Positions 19,450 to 29,746 of a stretch of DNA of 64,000 nt are shown here, one piece after another; within the stretch, counting starts at the first letter, position 1, and each line of letters opens with the position of its first letter. Position numbers and translations under genes: made by a program. The DNA lies in assembly GCA_023376005.1 (NCBI GenBank), contig CM042151.1:75250829-75314828 (forward strand), in the 5' to 3' direction. Source of the stretch: Doryteuthis pealeii. Taxonomy: Eukaryota; Mollusca; Cephalopoda; Myopsida; Loliginidae. A model generated the notes under the pieces. That model ran no database searches and was not told where the DNA came from. It saw only the letters and a list, made by a program, of their open reading frames with translations.

Positions 19450-20369
19450 AAGCTGTAACAGTGATAATATTTTAAAAGATTGAAATGTTTCCTCAAATGA
19501 AGGCAAAGTTTTGAAGAAAAATATTTTCAGTGTAATTCTTTGTTAATTTGCAAGTTTTGCCACATGGGAGACATTACAGTTTCAAAATCAACCTGCCCTA
19601 TTGCTACCAAGCAAATCTTGAAGATCAATTACTACTTACTGAATTCAATCCTCACTAAGTGCCCCTTACTTGCAGCCTTTTGGTAAATCTAAGCAACATT
19701 TACTGTTCTTGTATTTCCTGTTTTTTCTACTGTCTTTTGGTTCTGCACACACACCTAAATTTTTGTAGTGTAGTCACTGATGACTGCTATGTCGGTGATG
19801 GCTCATCATGATATAGGAAAGGAGAAATATAAAAACACAACTCACCTCAAGACCTCTGTTGCTTTACTCACACCGTGCAATTTCTGAGGCCACCGAAAGC
19901 AGATGAAAATGGCTGACAGACACAAAATGCAGGTATAGTTTCTTTGTTCAAGTTGAAACTGGTTCTTCCTGTATTGCTGAATCGTTCCTTGTTCTCTGTT
20001 CATGCAAACTTTTTTCTCCTCATACCCCAGCCACCAAAAGAGAGAGCATAAAAAACTCATCTTTTATTGGGATTCACAAAACACTCAACCCCCATTTCTG
20101 CCTTATGTGGGCAGTCTTGTCTGGCCAGCCCCTACCACCCCTTAGATGTCCGATCGAGTCTGGTGACCTCACGGAGTTTTGGTTAACTGCTGCCTTCAAT
20201 CTGGAGTGGTAGATTATGCATATCTAGCCTACTGGATGAGATATTGAACTTTGTCAACTTGTTTTTTTTCTAACTGCTGGCGTTTTTTTTAATAACTTAT
20301 CTATTTGTAAAACTTCAAGTTCCCATATACAGATCTAAAGAACCAAAAAAAAAGATTTATTAAGCAAAA
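19450..20369. other. Gene-free stretch between LINE relics
   Basis: Mixed sequence with no intact frame above about 76 codons. It may contain further decayed LINE sequence that I could not read. Confidence 0.45.
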
Positions 20370-20830
20370 ATGGCAACAATGTTGGAATAATAGTACAACG
20401 AACAAATTATTATCAATTAAGCCAACAGCACGAGAATGAAAGCAAGGATATAGAAAATCCTGAGAGGAAGAAGTAATACTGGCTCGGCTGCACATGGGCC
20501 ATACAAGACTTACACACTCTTTTATGATCAAGAAAGAGGACCAACAATGGTGCGGGGCATGTCAAACATTTCCTCATTTCAATCAGAAAGAAATATTTCA
20601 GCACAAACAATATGGAGGATCTGTTTGAGAATACCTACATGGATGACATTCTATCCTGAGAGGAATAGAAATATACCGAAAATTATGAATCAGATATGAA
20701 ATACATCTATGATACTATCTATAAAAATACACTGGTAAAGAAAACTTGAGTACCAACTTTTATCTCACACTCTAACAGTTTTTTGCATTAAATAACCTAC
20801 ACGGTTGATGTACCATTAAACAAACCAAAT
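20370..20830 (+). pseudogene. LINE C-terminal relic followed by the shared 3' tail
   Basis: The plus-strand reading contains the segment LARLHMGHTRLTHSF, then a cysteine pair (CGACQ), then LFENTYMDDILS in another frame, all interrupted by stops and frameshifts. Segments of this kind (RLRxGHTRLTH followed by a Cys-rich knuckle) are known from the C-terminal part of LINE reverse-transcriptase ORFs, downstream of the polymerase domain. About 100 nt after the last recognisable codons comes GCATTAAATAACC, CGGTTGATGTACC and ATTAAACAAACC (20785-20830). This resembles the tail of the 5S-derived SINE and of family A. The catalytic polymerase part is absent. Confidence 0.75.
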
Positions 20831-20899
20831 GAAGTTAATGAAAATTATTTATACCAATTTGAAGATTTTAAGAACTTGAAATATAGAAACTTTTATCAG

Positions 20900-20952
20900 A
20901 ATGACTTGATTCAGCATTAAATGACTTGAAAAAGATTGATATACAGTAAAAC
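20900..20952 (+). mobile_element. Isolated copy of the shared 3' tail
   Basis: CAGCATTAAATGACTTGAAA and GATTGATATACAGTAAAACA match the tail shared by the 5S SINE and the nearby LINE. No 5S-like head precedes it. Confidence 0.5.
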
Positions 20953-21139
20953 AAATTATTTGTACACTGGTACCATTTGCTTACAATGTTACACTTTCTT
21001 GATCTTCAGGGTAAGACTGGAGTATGGCATCTGTCAGCTGTTTCCTTATTTTTGTACAGGTCACAGCAGAACAAAATGGGAAGGTGAGCTTGGATTTCAT
21101 TACACCGTTTGAAGGTTTATTTTTTTACCTTGGTCATGA

Positions 21140-21750
21140 ACCTCCACTCTACTATGAAACTGTTAGGTTTCCATCTGTGGGTCAAACTGATCTGTTTGAA
21201 TATTATTCATAAGCAATAGAAATGTATATTTACCAACCTCTCCTCAAGAGCAGGATATGACACAAGGTCAAATGGTGTTTAACAGGTAGGAATTCTCCTA
21301 GAATGATTACCTAACCAAGGTTAAAAATCCCAGTCCACCATACTATCTATCCATAGCTAGAGGGAGAATAGTTGGATGTATACCTTTCCCAAGGGTATTA
21401 GCACTATGTGAAAAGCAAATAGCATCATCCAGGGTTTGAACTCAAGTTGACAAGTCTATTTCCTATGGCAATAGAAAAACTTGATACCATATAACTATGA
21501 ATTGATTGTATTAAGAATAGTTACTTGAAGGTATAATTATTCACCAAGGATTATAATTATTAGTTACCTGAAACCATAAAACTGTGTACAAAAAAATGGT
21601 TATTTTTAAATGAAAATAATTATTTGAAATGATGTAATTATTAGTATTAGATAGAGGTTAGATTTTAATTATTTAAACCATATAATAATGTGCAAATTAG
21701 TTATATAATAACTAATATAAATGTGTTCAAAAAAACTCTCACAAGGCAAT
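21140..21750 (+). mobile_element. Family A repeat with a tRNA-derived SINE nested inside
   Basis: The body motif TTAGGTTTCCATCTGTGGGT is followed by GATCTGTTTGAA and then degenerate 48-bp-type units to about 21720. A SINE at 21223-21467 interrupts it and is flanked by a perfect 10-bp duplication, GCAATAGAAA. Confidence 0.7.
21223..21467 (-). mobile_element. tRNA-derived SINE family D inserted in family A
   Basis: The body is collinear with 11505-11795 (TTTACCAACC, GAGCAGGATATGACACAAGG, ACCTTTCCCAAGGGTATTAG, GGGTTTGAACTC). A perfect 10-bp duplication, GCAATAGAAA (21213-21222 and 21468-21477), flanks it. The A-box end is truncated. Confidence 0.8.
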
Positions 21751-21834
21751 TCTTTTTTTTTTTTTTGCACTGGCCATCACATAATCTTTGGTTTGTGTGG
21801 TTCAGAAAAATAACTAATCAAGATGGCGCCATCT

Positions 21835-21990
21835 TTTCATTAAATGGAAAACTTACATTCATCAACAGACATTGGATGCTGTCTAGAGTACTTACTAAAA
21901 GTGGTGACCAATAGGGGTGGATTGCAAAAGGGTCAAGGGAATTTGTGCTGTCCGCATGCCTTGATGAAGAAGATGATGATGATGATGATG
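21835..21990 (+). repeat. Family E repeat
   Basis: GACATTGGATGCTGTCTAGA, GGTGACCAATAGGGGTG and GGGTCAAGGGAATTTGTGCT are shared with the other copies; (GAT)n ends it. Confidence 0.6.
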
Positions 21991-22019
21991 CAATCTGTTA
22001 ATTACAATATGCCTCCTCC

Positions 22020-22200
22020 CTATTAATAGCCAATTTGGATTGGTCAAAGAAAGGTGGTACAAGAAGCTAATTGTTGGAAATTTATTAGGGGACTGGATAT
22101 CTGGCTTCACCGGCTATTAGCAGCAGCACCTTAGGACCAATTGGGGGCAGCTATAAAAGCAGGCACCCAGTGCCTTTCCTCCTCTTTCTCCTACCAACTC
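22020..22200 (+). promoter_or_regulatory. TATA/CCAAT promoter-like segment
   Basis: AGCCAATTTGGATTGG (22027) and GACCAATTGGG (22136) precede GCTATAAAAGCAGG (22152-22165), with a pyrimidine-rich initiator-like stretch about 30 nt further on. No ORF follows; it may be an LTR U3/R remnant. Confidence 0.3.
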
Positions 22201-22859
22201 TGCTAAGTACAAGATGGGCTGCTAGAATTCAATTGAGCCCGCGATGGCTAAATTCTCTGCTTCCTGCCCCCCATCAAGTTCCATCTAAACTGAACTTTCT
22301 ACAACACTAACTTTTATTTTTGAACCTGTAACATTTATATGTGTATATTTGTACATTTTGACATATATAAAATCCCTTTAGTAGCATTTATATTGTCGTT
22401 ATAGCTTGTCTTTTAAATCTCTACCATTCATCTCCTCTCTGCTCCATAGTTATTGTGAATTATTCCCCTAAACTCCACAGGAGTCTAGTTCTTTTATTCA
22501 TTCTTAATCAATTCGAGTTTACATAGTTGTATTATTAATAGTTAGCTAAGCTGAATAACAGTTGTGTTATTAATGGCTGGCCAATCAAAGTTGATTTCAT
22601 TGTTATTTAAACAGTCTCTAAAATAACTATATTTTGATTAACGTAGTACATTTATGAGAAACATACAAAACGTATCAATATACAAAACTCCTAGTGATAT
22701 TTCACAAGTTCTTGCAAGAAGCTATTGATACAGAGCACAAGTCCATTCCTAAATGATTACAAGAAATCTGTAGAAGGTATAACAGTTGAAACATTCACTA
22801 AAACAATTAAGATGAGGATATTAATACAAGTATATCAGTGTATGAGGGAGGAGTCGTCA

Positions 22860-22980
22860 GCGATGTTATATACCTGGGATCATTGAAAATTTTGGGTCTT
22901 TCAACATCGTAATTTCTCCCCTAGGTGATCCAATAGGGGCTGATCAGACTCCAATTCTCCCCCATCTCCATAGCAACAGG
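22860..22980 (+). repeat. Family J repeat
   Basis: CCTGGGATCATTGAAAATTT, GGGTCTTTCAACATCGTAAT and GGGGCTGATCAGACTCC recur inverted at 30500-30770. A weaker match is at 41740-41830. Confidence 0.6.
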
Positions 22981-23065
22981 CTTTCACTAAACTCACCTCC
23001 ATTAATATATTAATTAGTAATGAACATTGTAACAACAGACTAGATGTTCCCTACTTATTTGCAAA

Positions 23066-23170
23066 GATACTGATTTCTTGCAGGCAGATAAAATTTTCCA
23101 TTTAGAAAAAAAAAATTTTAAAAATCTTAAATTGGAAATTCTATCTACCAGCAAGAAATGAGTATCTATT
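23066..23170. repeat. Hairpin of about 40-bp arms
   Basis: AGATACTGATTTCTTGCAGG and GATAAAATTTTCCATTTA pair with the inverse at 23128-23170 around an A/T-rich loop. Probably a small inverted-repeat element; no flanking duplication was found. Confidence 0.6.
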
Positions 23171-23309
23171 GTGTTAGTAATGGTAGATTAATTTGAATAA
23201 ATATTGTGTTAATAGTAATAGGCCAATCAGAGCTGATTTCATTGTCATAAACTAGATATTCTTTTATGAGAGACCCTAAGAATTTTTCTCTGAATGATTT
23301 TAATGGCAG

Positions 23310-23860
23310 GTTAACCTGTCTAGGGTTATTTTATGCCTAGAGGTTAAGAATCCCATTATTTATTCCTATTCAATAAGAAAAACTACACAAAATATGTAGG
23401 CATGAACATACAATTCTTAAACAGATCTATTTGACACATAGATGAGACCCCAATAGGTTGTTATATACCCTACCTATGAACATTAATGGGTATGTCCCAT
23501 TCCTCATAAATACAGAAGTATTATACAGACTGATACCATTAGCAGTGGTTGACCTTTCTCCTCACTGCTGGCAAGTATTGTATTTTGTTAATGTTATGAA
23601 GATTCCATTTCATTTCCAACCTCTGTTTGGTTATTTCTCATTTAGTAACTTTTGTTAGGCTACAACATAGGTACAACCACACTGATTCATAGTGGATCTG
23701 GGAGTAATGGCAAGGACGAGGTACTCCACACACCCCAGAATGAACTGACAGATGCAGTTTAGTATCATACCTAGTAGACCTCTTGGAGGGAATCTTACCC
23801 CTCTGCAGGAGATACAGTAAGCATATTCTAAGCCCCACTCACAGGGATTTCCCCCCCTAA
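23310..23860 (-). mobile_element. Family A repeat, minus strand, interrupted by another repeat
   Basis: The tail (23310-23457, with CCTGTCTAGGGTTATTTTATG) and head (23655-23860, with CAGTTTAGTATCATACC and CTCTGCAGGAGATACAGT) are separated by about 195 bp. That insert is family M sequence, which has an inverted partner at 29510-29605. Confidence 0.65.
23458..23654 (+). repeat. Family M repeat inserted in family A
   Basis: ATATACCCTACCTATGAACA and TTAATGGGTATGTCCCATTC recur inverted at 29510-29605. The remainder up to 23654 has no second copy here. Confidence 0.55.
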
Positions 23861-24026
23861 ATAAGTGTAGCCTGTTAAGCAAGATTGTGACAATCATCAA
23901 TGTGTTTCCATCATAGAGTGTAGTCTGCTGTTTTAGCATTGGATAGTTTTTATAAGTTGGCCCCCATTTTTCTTACTTTACCTCGGCTTGAGAGTTCAAT
24001 TCTTTTCTCTTGATTCAACCACTTAG

Positions 24027-24210
24027 GGTCAAGTCACATTGAAAACACCAGTTCCTGCTCGATCACCGAAGTTAAGCATTGATGAGTGTGTTCAATATTT
24101 AGATGGGTGACCATTCAAGCAACAGCAGGTACTGTAGGACATCTGAATATCAGAATAATTTCATTTGGCATTAAATGATCCGAAAAGGGTTGATATGCCG
24201 TAAAACAAAC
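24027..24210 (+). mobile_element. 5S-rRNA-derived SINE (SINE3-type), complete, with target-site duplication
   Basis: The first half matches 5S rRNA: GATCACCGAAGTTAAGCA carries the internal promoter box A region and AGATGGGTGACC the box C region, at the expected order and spacing. The second half is a non-5S tail (GGCATTAAATGATCC, GGGTTGATATGCCG, TAAAACAAAC). Flanks are CAACCACTTAG (24016-24026) and CAACAACTTAG (24211-24221), a 10-of-11 duplication. Because 5S promoters are internal to the transcript, the copy may still be transcribable by RNA polymerase III. It is 184 bp long, and it is not a functional 5S gene because the 3' part of 5S is absent. Confidence 0.85.
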
Positions 24211-24759
24211 CAACAACTTAGTTTAACTGCCTTAACAATTTTGATTTCCTCTAGATAGTGTGGAAGTGAATTCATACTTTTCCTGAGGCTCATAGAGAGG
24301 GCGGAAATGAATTCATATTTTTCTTATGGACCATAGATAGAGGGGGTGAAAGTGAATTCTCACCTTATCTGTGGATCACAGAGAGAGTGAAAGTGAATTC
24401 TCACTTTTCCTGTGGGTCATAGAGAGAGTGGGTGGTAGTGAATTTATAATTCTTCCAAGCCGTAATCATGCTAGAATTATTTTACAGTTGCACCCTTTGA
24501 ACTTTAACAAAACTTCTAATGTAAAACGCTAGATAGGAAATACACAAGGGTGCCGCATGCCGTTTTGAACAAATCCTGGAAGCAGCACCTTACAAAATAG
24601 CATCTGTTTGGCCACTTACCTCTCATCTTACAAACCATCCAAGTCAGTCAAGTAATAAATACTGGGTACCGTTGGGGAAGTTAGGACAAGCTCATAAGCG
24701 ACATTCTCCTATGGAATTCTACATATGGAAACAACAGTGTTGGCCAACCAGCAAAAACT

Positions 24760-24886
24760 TATTTTCATCAGCTCTGTAAGGACACTGGATGCCATCTAGA
24801 GAACTCACCTTGAGCAATGGTCAATAGGTATGAACTGTGAGAAAGAGTCAAGGGAATCTGTGCTGTCAATATAATATTGATGATGA

Positions 24887-24947
<61 letters not shown>
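24760..24947 (+). repeat. Family E repeat followed by (AT)n(GT)n
   Basis: GACACTGGATGCCATCTAGA and GAGTCAAGGGAATCTGTGCT match the other copies. The (GAT)n end has grown into (AT)n then (GT)n at 24889-24947. Confidence 0.65.
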
Positions 24948-24949
<2 letters not shown>

Positions 24950-25329
24950 CGTGTAAGTTGAAAATGGAAATGAATCCGACAATATGTTGAAAGGATAAAT
25001 AAATAAAGGAAAGAAAATGTTGAATGGACAAAATTGATTTAATTTTAGTTACCAACACGTGTTTTGGCAATATATATATATTTACGGTCTTGCTTGTATT
25101 TCCTTTTCACCCTGTTGGCTGACTGTATTACCTAATACCTGTAAGACCCTCTCCGCAAAAAGGAGTGTTCTGAGAATGATACTAAACTGCATCTGTTAGT
25201 GAGGCTCCACTTTTTGGAGATGTGGGGAGTTGTGAAATACCCCTTCATTGCCATTCCTCTACTCTGACTCAGAGTGGCTGTACTTGTTAGGCATCCATCT
25301 ATGGGTCAAATAGATCTTTGAAAATTATT

Positions 25330-25465
25330 AGGATTAGATAAGAATATAAGATAGTTATTTACTAAGCTTAGCTTAGATGTGGCACAAGCTAGAAGTATGG
25401 GGTACCCAATGAGGATAAAACTCACTATCAATTGTCTGCAAATTTAGCTTGCTAACCATTACACT

Positions 25466-25498
<33 letters not shown>
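25330..25498 (-). mobile_element. tRNA-like SINE family C nested in family A
   Basis: On the minus strand an A-box-like GTGTAATGGTTAGCAAGCT begins near an (AT)n tract (25471-25498). The body ends in GTGCCACATCTAAGCTAAGC. A related copy lies at 33696-33800. Confidence 0.55.
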
Positions 25499-25639
25499 GC
25501 TGTAAATTGTATTATGAATAGTTACTTGAAGCTATAATTATTTATGATGGATTATTATTAGTTACATGAAACTGTATGACTTTGTGCAAACATGATTATT
25601 ATTAGATAGAAATAATTACTTGAAACCATATAGCTGTGT

Positions 25640-25930
25640 ATAGATTATTAGTATTAGATAGGAATACTTGAAACCATATAACTGTATAAATTATTTGTAT
25701 TAGTTAGGAATACTTGAAACCACATAACTGTGTATAAATTATTAGTATTAGATAGGAATACTTGAAACCATATAACTGTGTATAAATTATTAGTATTAGA
25801 TAGTAATACTTGAAACCACATAACTGTGTATAAATTATTAGTATTAGATAGGAATACTTGAAACCATATAACTGTGTACAAATTATTAGTATTAGATAAG
25901 AATACTTGAAACCATATAACTATGTACAAA
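25640..25930 (+). repeat. 48-bp minisatellite inside family A, about six copies
   Basis: The unit TATTAGATAGGAATACTTG / AAACCATATAACTGTGTA / TAAATTATTAG repeats about six times with few changes. Because 48 is divisible by three, the minus strand reads as an open 16-residue repeat. That reading frame is an artefact of the tandem array, not a protein. Confidence 0.85.
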
Positions 25931-26399
25931 AACTCTTAAGAAAAATCTCCTCAAATATAACTATAAACATACAATAAATGCAATTCCCTAACCTCTAAGC
26001 ATAAAATAATCCTAGACATTAAAATCAATCAAAAGTACTTAATGATAAGTTTGAAATGTAAAGTGAGAAGTGGGAGGGGGCTATTATTTTTTTGTCTGGC
26101 CCAGATGTACTGCCAGCTTGTATGCCTTTGAGTGCCCTATATCCAGCCTGAAGAAGGTTGACCATCCAATGTGACCACAGTGAGGAGTACCAATTTGAAT
26201 AAAACGTCAAATTACTTTGATCATAAAATTTTTTCAACAATTAGCTTCTTTTTTTTTTTTCTGTATTATTTACATAAACAAAAAGGAAGAAAAGAAATTA
26301 GTTCTATCTACAAAACATGGACAAATAGACAGAAAGACAGACAGACAGAGAGACAGAGAGACAAATGTTAGTGAGTTAGTAGAAAGACATGGTTAATAT

Positions 26400-27350
26400 T
26401 TTTTGCTAAGGAAAACTTTATTAATTCGAGAAGTCTGTTACACGAAAAATTGGTTTTAGTGTTTTAGAAAGTTTAAAAAATCTGCTCAATGCAGTTAAGA
26501 AAAAGGGTAGAGGAAAAAAACGGATCTGGGGTGTTAGGGGGACAGGGCCAGTGGGAGGGAGTGGGGTTGAGGCTAGGAACAGGGTGGGGCTGAAAAAATG
26601 GGAAGGCAAGGGTCCATCTACAAAGCCTTAGATGAATTTGGCAGGCTCTGTTTAGGATGGGACAAGAACAAAAGGTAGAGATTTTTTTCTCACTTTCTGC
26701 TATTTAAAAAAACAAGAAACCCAAAAAAAACTCTACCTTCTAAAAGTTAAAAATCACTTCTTTTTTTTAGTTATTGTTGGGGGGGGGGCGGTATTAATTT
26801 CTTTTTCAATAATTCTGACATCTTCAATGAATTAAAGATGTGTGAATTTTCAGGGTTGATAGGAGGGGTGGGTTGGGGATTGGGACAGGGAGATGGAGGT
26901 GGTCTGGATTAGGGAAAGATGAAGGGCGGGGGCGCTTTGAAAAAAAAAAATAAAAAAAAAAAAAAAACAGGTGAAGCCAACACAGACACATAATCCATTA
27001 TTATTGTTATATAAAAAAAGATTTAAGATGACTCAGCTTTTTTTATTTTTTAAATAGAAAACATAGAAACTTTTTTTTTTTTGGTTTATTAATGGGGAGC
27101 AGGGCAGGGGGGAATTATTAAAATTATTTTGGAAAAATGTTTTGTTTTTTTGTTTGTTTTTTTAGGAAAAATTTTTTTTTATTTAATTAATTAAATGTAT
27201 TGAAAAAATTTTTTTTTAATAATTTTTTTTTTTTTTTTTTACTAAATAAACTTTATGGAAAAATTTTTTTTTTTTAGTAGGAAAAATTTATTTTAAGAGG
27301 ATATACCTGGTAACTCTGCATTAACAAAATAACTAAGGAAGGAAAACTCC
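26400..27350. other. Gene-free stretch of G-rich and A/T homopolymer blocks
   Basis: G-rich blocks at 26515-26610 and 26855-26935 alternate with A and T runs of 10-20 nt. A four-run G-quadruplex motif lies at 26865-26884. No gene or known repeat was seen. Confidence 0.6.
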
Positions 27351-27775
27351 CTCATTTACAAAAAGCAAAATAGTAATTAGATTTGTAGACAACTTGTATG
27401 GCTCGTGTCTTTTTTGGTTGTAGTTTTTTTTTGTTGGTATTCTTGCATATATATGTGTGTGTGTGTGTGTGTGTGCGTGTTTAGTCGACACTGAACTTTT
27501 TAAAAAATCAGTCAGATCATATCAATACATCTGTGTAGATAACGATAAAGTTAAAACTAATATCTAAATATACACACCTTTCTTTTTCCGGTAGACATTA
27601 TCTCGGCATGAAGAGCCTCAAAATTAACATTTTTGTTTACAAAAAAAACCCAAAAAACTACTTGCTATATAATACTGACTCAAGATGTATTGCTTTTATT
27701 CTATATTGCATATCAAGATAGCTGTTACCATTTATAAAGAATTATATCTTAAAAAGATAAAATCAATAAGCTAGA

Positions 27776-28081
27776 ATGTCTACCTTGCATATTTACATTT
27801 GGTTTGTGAACAACAATGTTTCCCTGCCCTCTCCAACAAGCAAAATGACTAACGGTACATTCATAAGTCCATTAAATGTTTGTACACATGGCATATACGA
27901 CACATACGGTATTCCTACTGGAAAACTTTCTCCACAATTTTTTAAAAAATATACAGGTCTCACACCACCAATTAAAAACACACGGACATTACTGTCACAG
28001 ATTACTTTACTACCCATAAATCTGTTAATGTCTCTATTGGGAGAAAAAAACAAACTCTTTCAAAACTATTCAAACTTTTGA
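27776..28081 (+). other. Unassigned 300-bp segment open on both strands
   Basis: The plus strand is open for 101 codons and the minus strand for 86 (27793-28053). The sequence is balanced and non-repetitive, unlike its neighbours. On the minus strand an acceptor-like TTTTTTCTCCCAATAG precedes the frame that reads SNVRVFLIGGVRPVYFLKN. I do not recognise a family. It could be an exon, a transposon piece or chance. Confidence 0.2.
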
Positions 28082-28174
28082 AGAAGTCGGAAAATAACTG
28101 CCACAAACCAGTATTAAGCCATCTTTGTTCTTTCTAAACCACAGCTAGAATATTATATAATCTAAGACTCTAAA

Positions 28175-28438
28175 TAGTGATTCTCAACTGGGAGTCATTT
28201 GGCTCCCGTACATTGAAAAGGGGAATTCAATTCTACAGTGAGAAATTTTAGCTAATCAAATTCACTACTCAGTTATAATTTAACTAGCTTGTTAACCATC
28301 ACACCATGAAAAGGTACCCCATAAATGGTGGGAAAAAAAAAGAAAAAATACCGGATGACAATTTGAAATGGGGAAGGAATAGAAAAAACCGGGGATCGCA
28401 AGGAGGAAGAACATGACCGGGTATTTCGAGAACCACTG
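28175..28438. mobile_element. hAT-type non-autonomous element
   Basis: The left end TAGTGATTCTCAACTGGG and the right end, read in reverse as CAGTGGTTCTCGAAAT, match the CAGTGGTTCTC-type ends of hAT elements. The length is 264 bp and no ORF fits a transposase. The adjacent octamers ACTCTAAA and ATTTGAAG agree only partly, so the target duplication is not secure. Confidence 0.55.
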
Positions 28439-28446
28439 ATTTGAAG

Positions 28447-28502
28447 TATGCATTTACCCAATTCCTCCATGATGGGCAAAATGTGACCCAAGGTCAACTT
28501 TG
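28447..28502 (-). mobile_element. Family D SINE, short fragment
   Basis: CATTTACCCAATTCCTCC and GTGACCCAAGGTCAACTTT match the tail end of the family. About 55 bp remain. Confidence 0.4.
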
Positions 28503-28654
28503 AAAACTATTATAAAATATGCTGATAAAAAAAAATTATCTTGGAGAGTATAAAATTTAATAATTCCTCAAAAATAAATAAGATATACCAGATATAAATA
28601 CTCCATTTTTACTTCTTTGTAATATATTTAAATTTCAACAGGTACAGAAGTGCC

Positions 28655-29235
28655 AGGGAGCAATATATTGATCCAAGGAAAGGTGCACAGATACTATGCT
28701 CTAATCTTGGTAGAATTTATAGACAGACAGAGAAAGAGAAGAACCAATAGAAAAAAAAAACACTGTTCATTAGATAGATAGATAGATAGATAGATAACTA
28801 GTTCCATTCCATCTTTATAATGAATCATTTTTCAAATTATTTATATTGATCCTAGGAAAGGTGCACAAATAAGTAAGTAAGTAGGGCAGCCTGATGTCAG
28901 TATCAGCCATACAGTGAGGGAGTCTATCCTCTTTTCACTAGCACTAGACAAAGGAGATTATTTTAGCATCTGAGGTGGAGCGCTACATCTACCATCAGCT
29001 CACTTTACTGCACAAATCCCTGTGCTACTCATATGCTGAGTTGGCGAGGGCCAGTATCGAACTAGGAACCTTGCGATTCCTAGGCAAACGCTCTGCTCTT
29101 CGTTTAGCAGAAGTTATAGACAGACAAGGGAAGAAAGAAACCAATAGAAAAAAAGCCACTGTTTATTAGATAGATAGATAAATAACTAGTTTTACTCCAT
29201 CTTTTTTATGCAGCATTTTTCAAATTAATATTTTA
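28655..29235 (+). repeat. Direct duplication of about 190 bp, second unit interrupted by a SINE
   Basis: Unit 1 (28655-28845) and unit 2 (about 28850-29235) share AGGAAAGGTGCACA, TTATAGACAGACA, (GATA)n and AACTAGTT...CCATCTTT in order. The family B SINE at 28886-29112 replaces part of unit 2. A third, partial relative is at 33395-33445 (GATCCTAGGCAGAGCATGCA). Confidence 0.65.
28886..29112 (-). mobile_element. tRNA-derived SINE family B, near complete, minus strand
   Basis: On the minus strand the tRNA-like head (AGAGCGTTTGCCTAGGAATC with B box GTTCGATAC at plus 29054-29062) is followed by the same body as at 1146-1345. It is inserted in the second unit of a tandem duplication. An open frame across it (28975-29169) is chance. 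Confidence 0.8.
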
Positions 29236-29329
29236 TGAATATTCTTTTCTATGCTATTTTTGTATTTTATTATAGTTCTTTGGGTCCATACACTCTTCAA
29301 TCACTAAATTGTGAATATCAGATGTATAT

Positions 29330-29460
29330 ATTTATCAAACCCCCTCTGACACGGGCAGGATTCAACACAAGGTCATTTTTTAAGTAGAGTACAACAGGTT
29401 TGAATTCAGAGTTTTCCTTCTCCTAAACCAGTTGCCATATCAAGATTAAAGAGCAATGAA
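29330..29460 (-). mobile_element. Family D SINE, 3' part
   Basis: ACACGGGCAGGATTCAACAC and AACAGGTTTGAATTCAGAGT match the tail side of the family; the tRNA-like head is missing. Confidence 0.65.
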
Positions 29461-29509
29461 ATAGAATCTTTATAACAAAATACAATACTCAAAGAAAGGT
29501 AAATCACTG

Positions 29510-29605
29510 CTAGTGGTATCAGACTACCAGTCTGATACATCCATATTTATGAGGATTGGGACATACCCATTAATGTTCATAGGTAGGGTATATAACAATC
29601 TACCA
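29510..29605 (-). repeat. Family M repeat, inverted copy
   Basis: TGGGACATACCCATTAATGT and GTTCATAGGTAGGGTATATA are the inverse of 23460-23510. Confidence 0.55.
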
Positions 29606-29708
29606 GAAAGGCAAGATCCGTGCACAAGTTCTTCAGGACACAACCCCTGCTCTGAACAATGACCCTTAGGAAATAGTTCCAATGTACAAACCTTCAGATA
29701 TTCCTTGC

Positions 29709-29746
<38 letters not shown>

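Larger units (their letters stand above)
25120..26035 (+). mobile_element. Family A repeat, longest copy, with internal 48-bp minisatellite
   Basis: The head lies at 25130-25330. A tRNA-like SINE with an (AT)n tract is nested at about 25330-25498. The minisatellite runs to about 25930, and the tail with CTAAGCATAAAATAATCC ends near 26030. It is the best copy for defining the full length of the family. Confidence 0.75.

Noticed and set aside
24027..24130. 5S rRNA gene
   Set aside because: Only the 5' and middle parts of 5S are present, followed by the SINE tail and flanked by a target duplication.
25654..25929. 91-codon minus-strand frame made of 16-residue repeats
   Set aside because: It is the 48-bp minisatellite read in frame; the array belongs to a non-coding repeat family.
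25640..25930. CRISPR-like array
   Set aside because: The units are directly tandem with no spacers and lie in eukaryotic repeat DNA.
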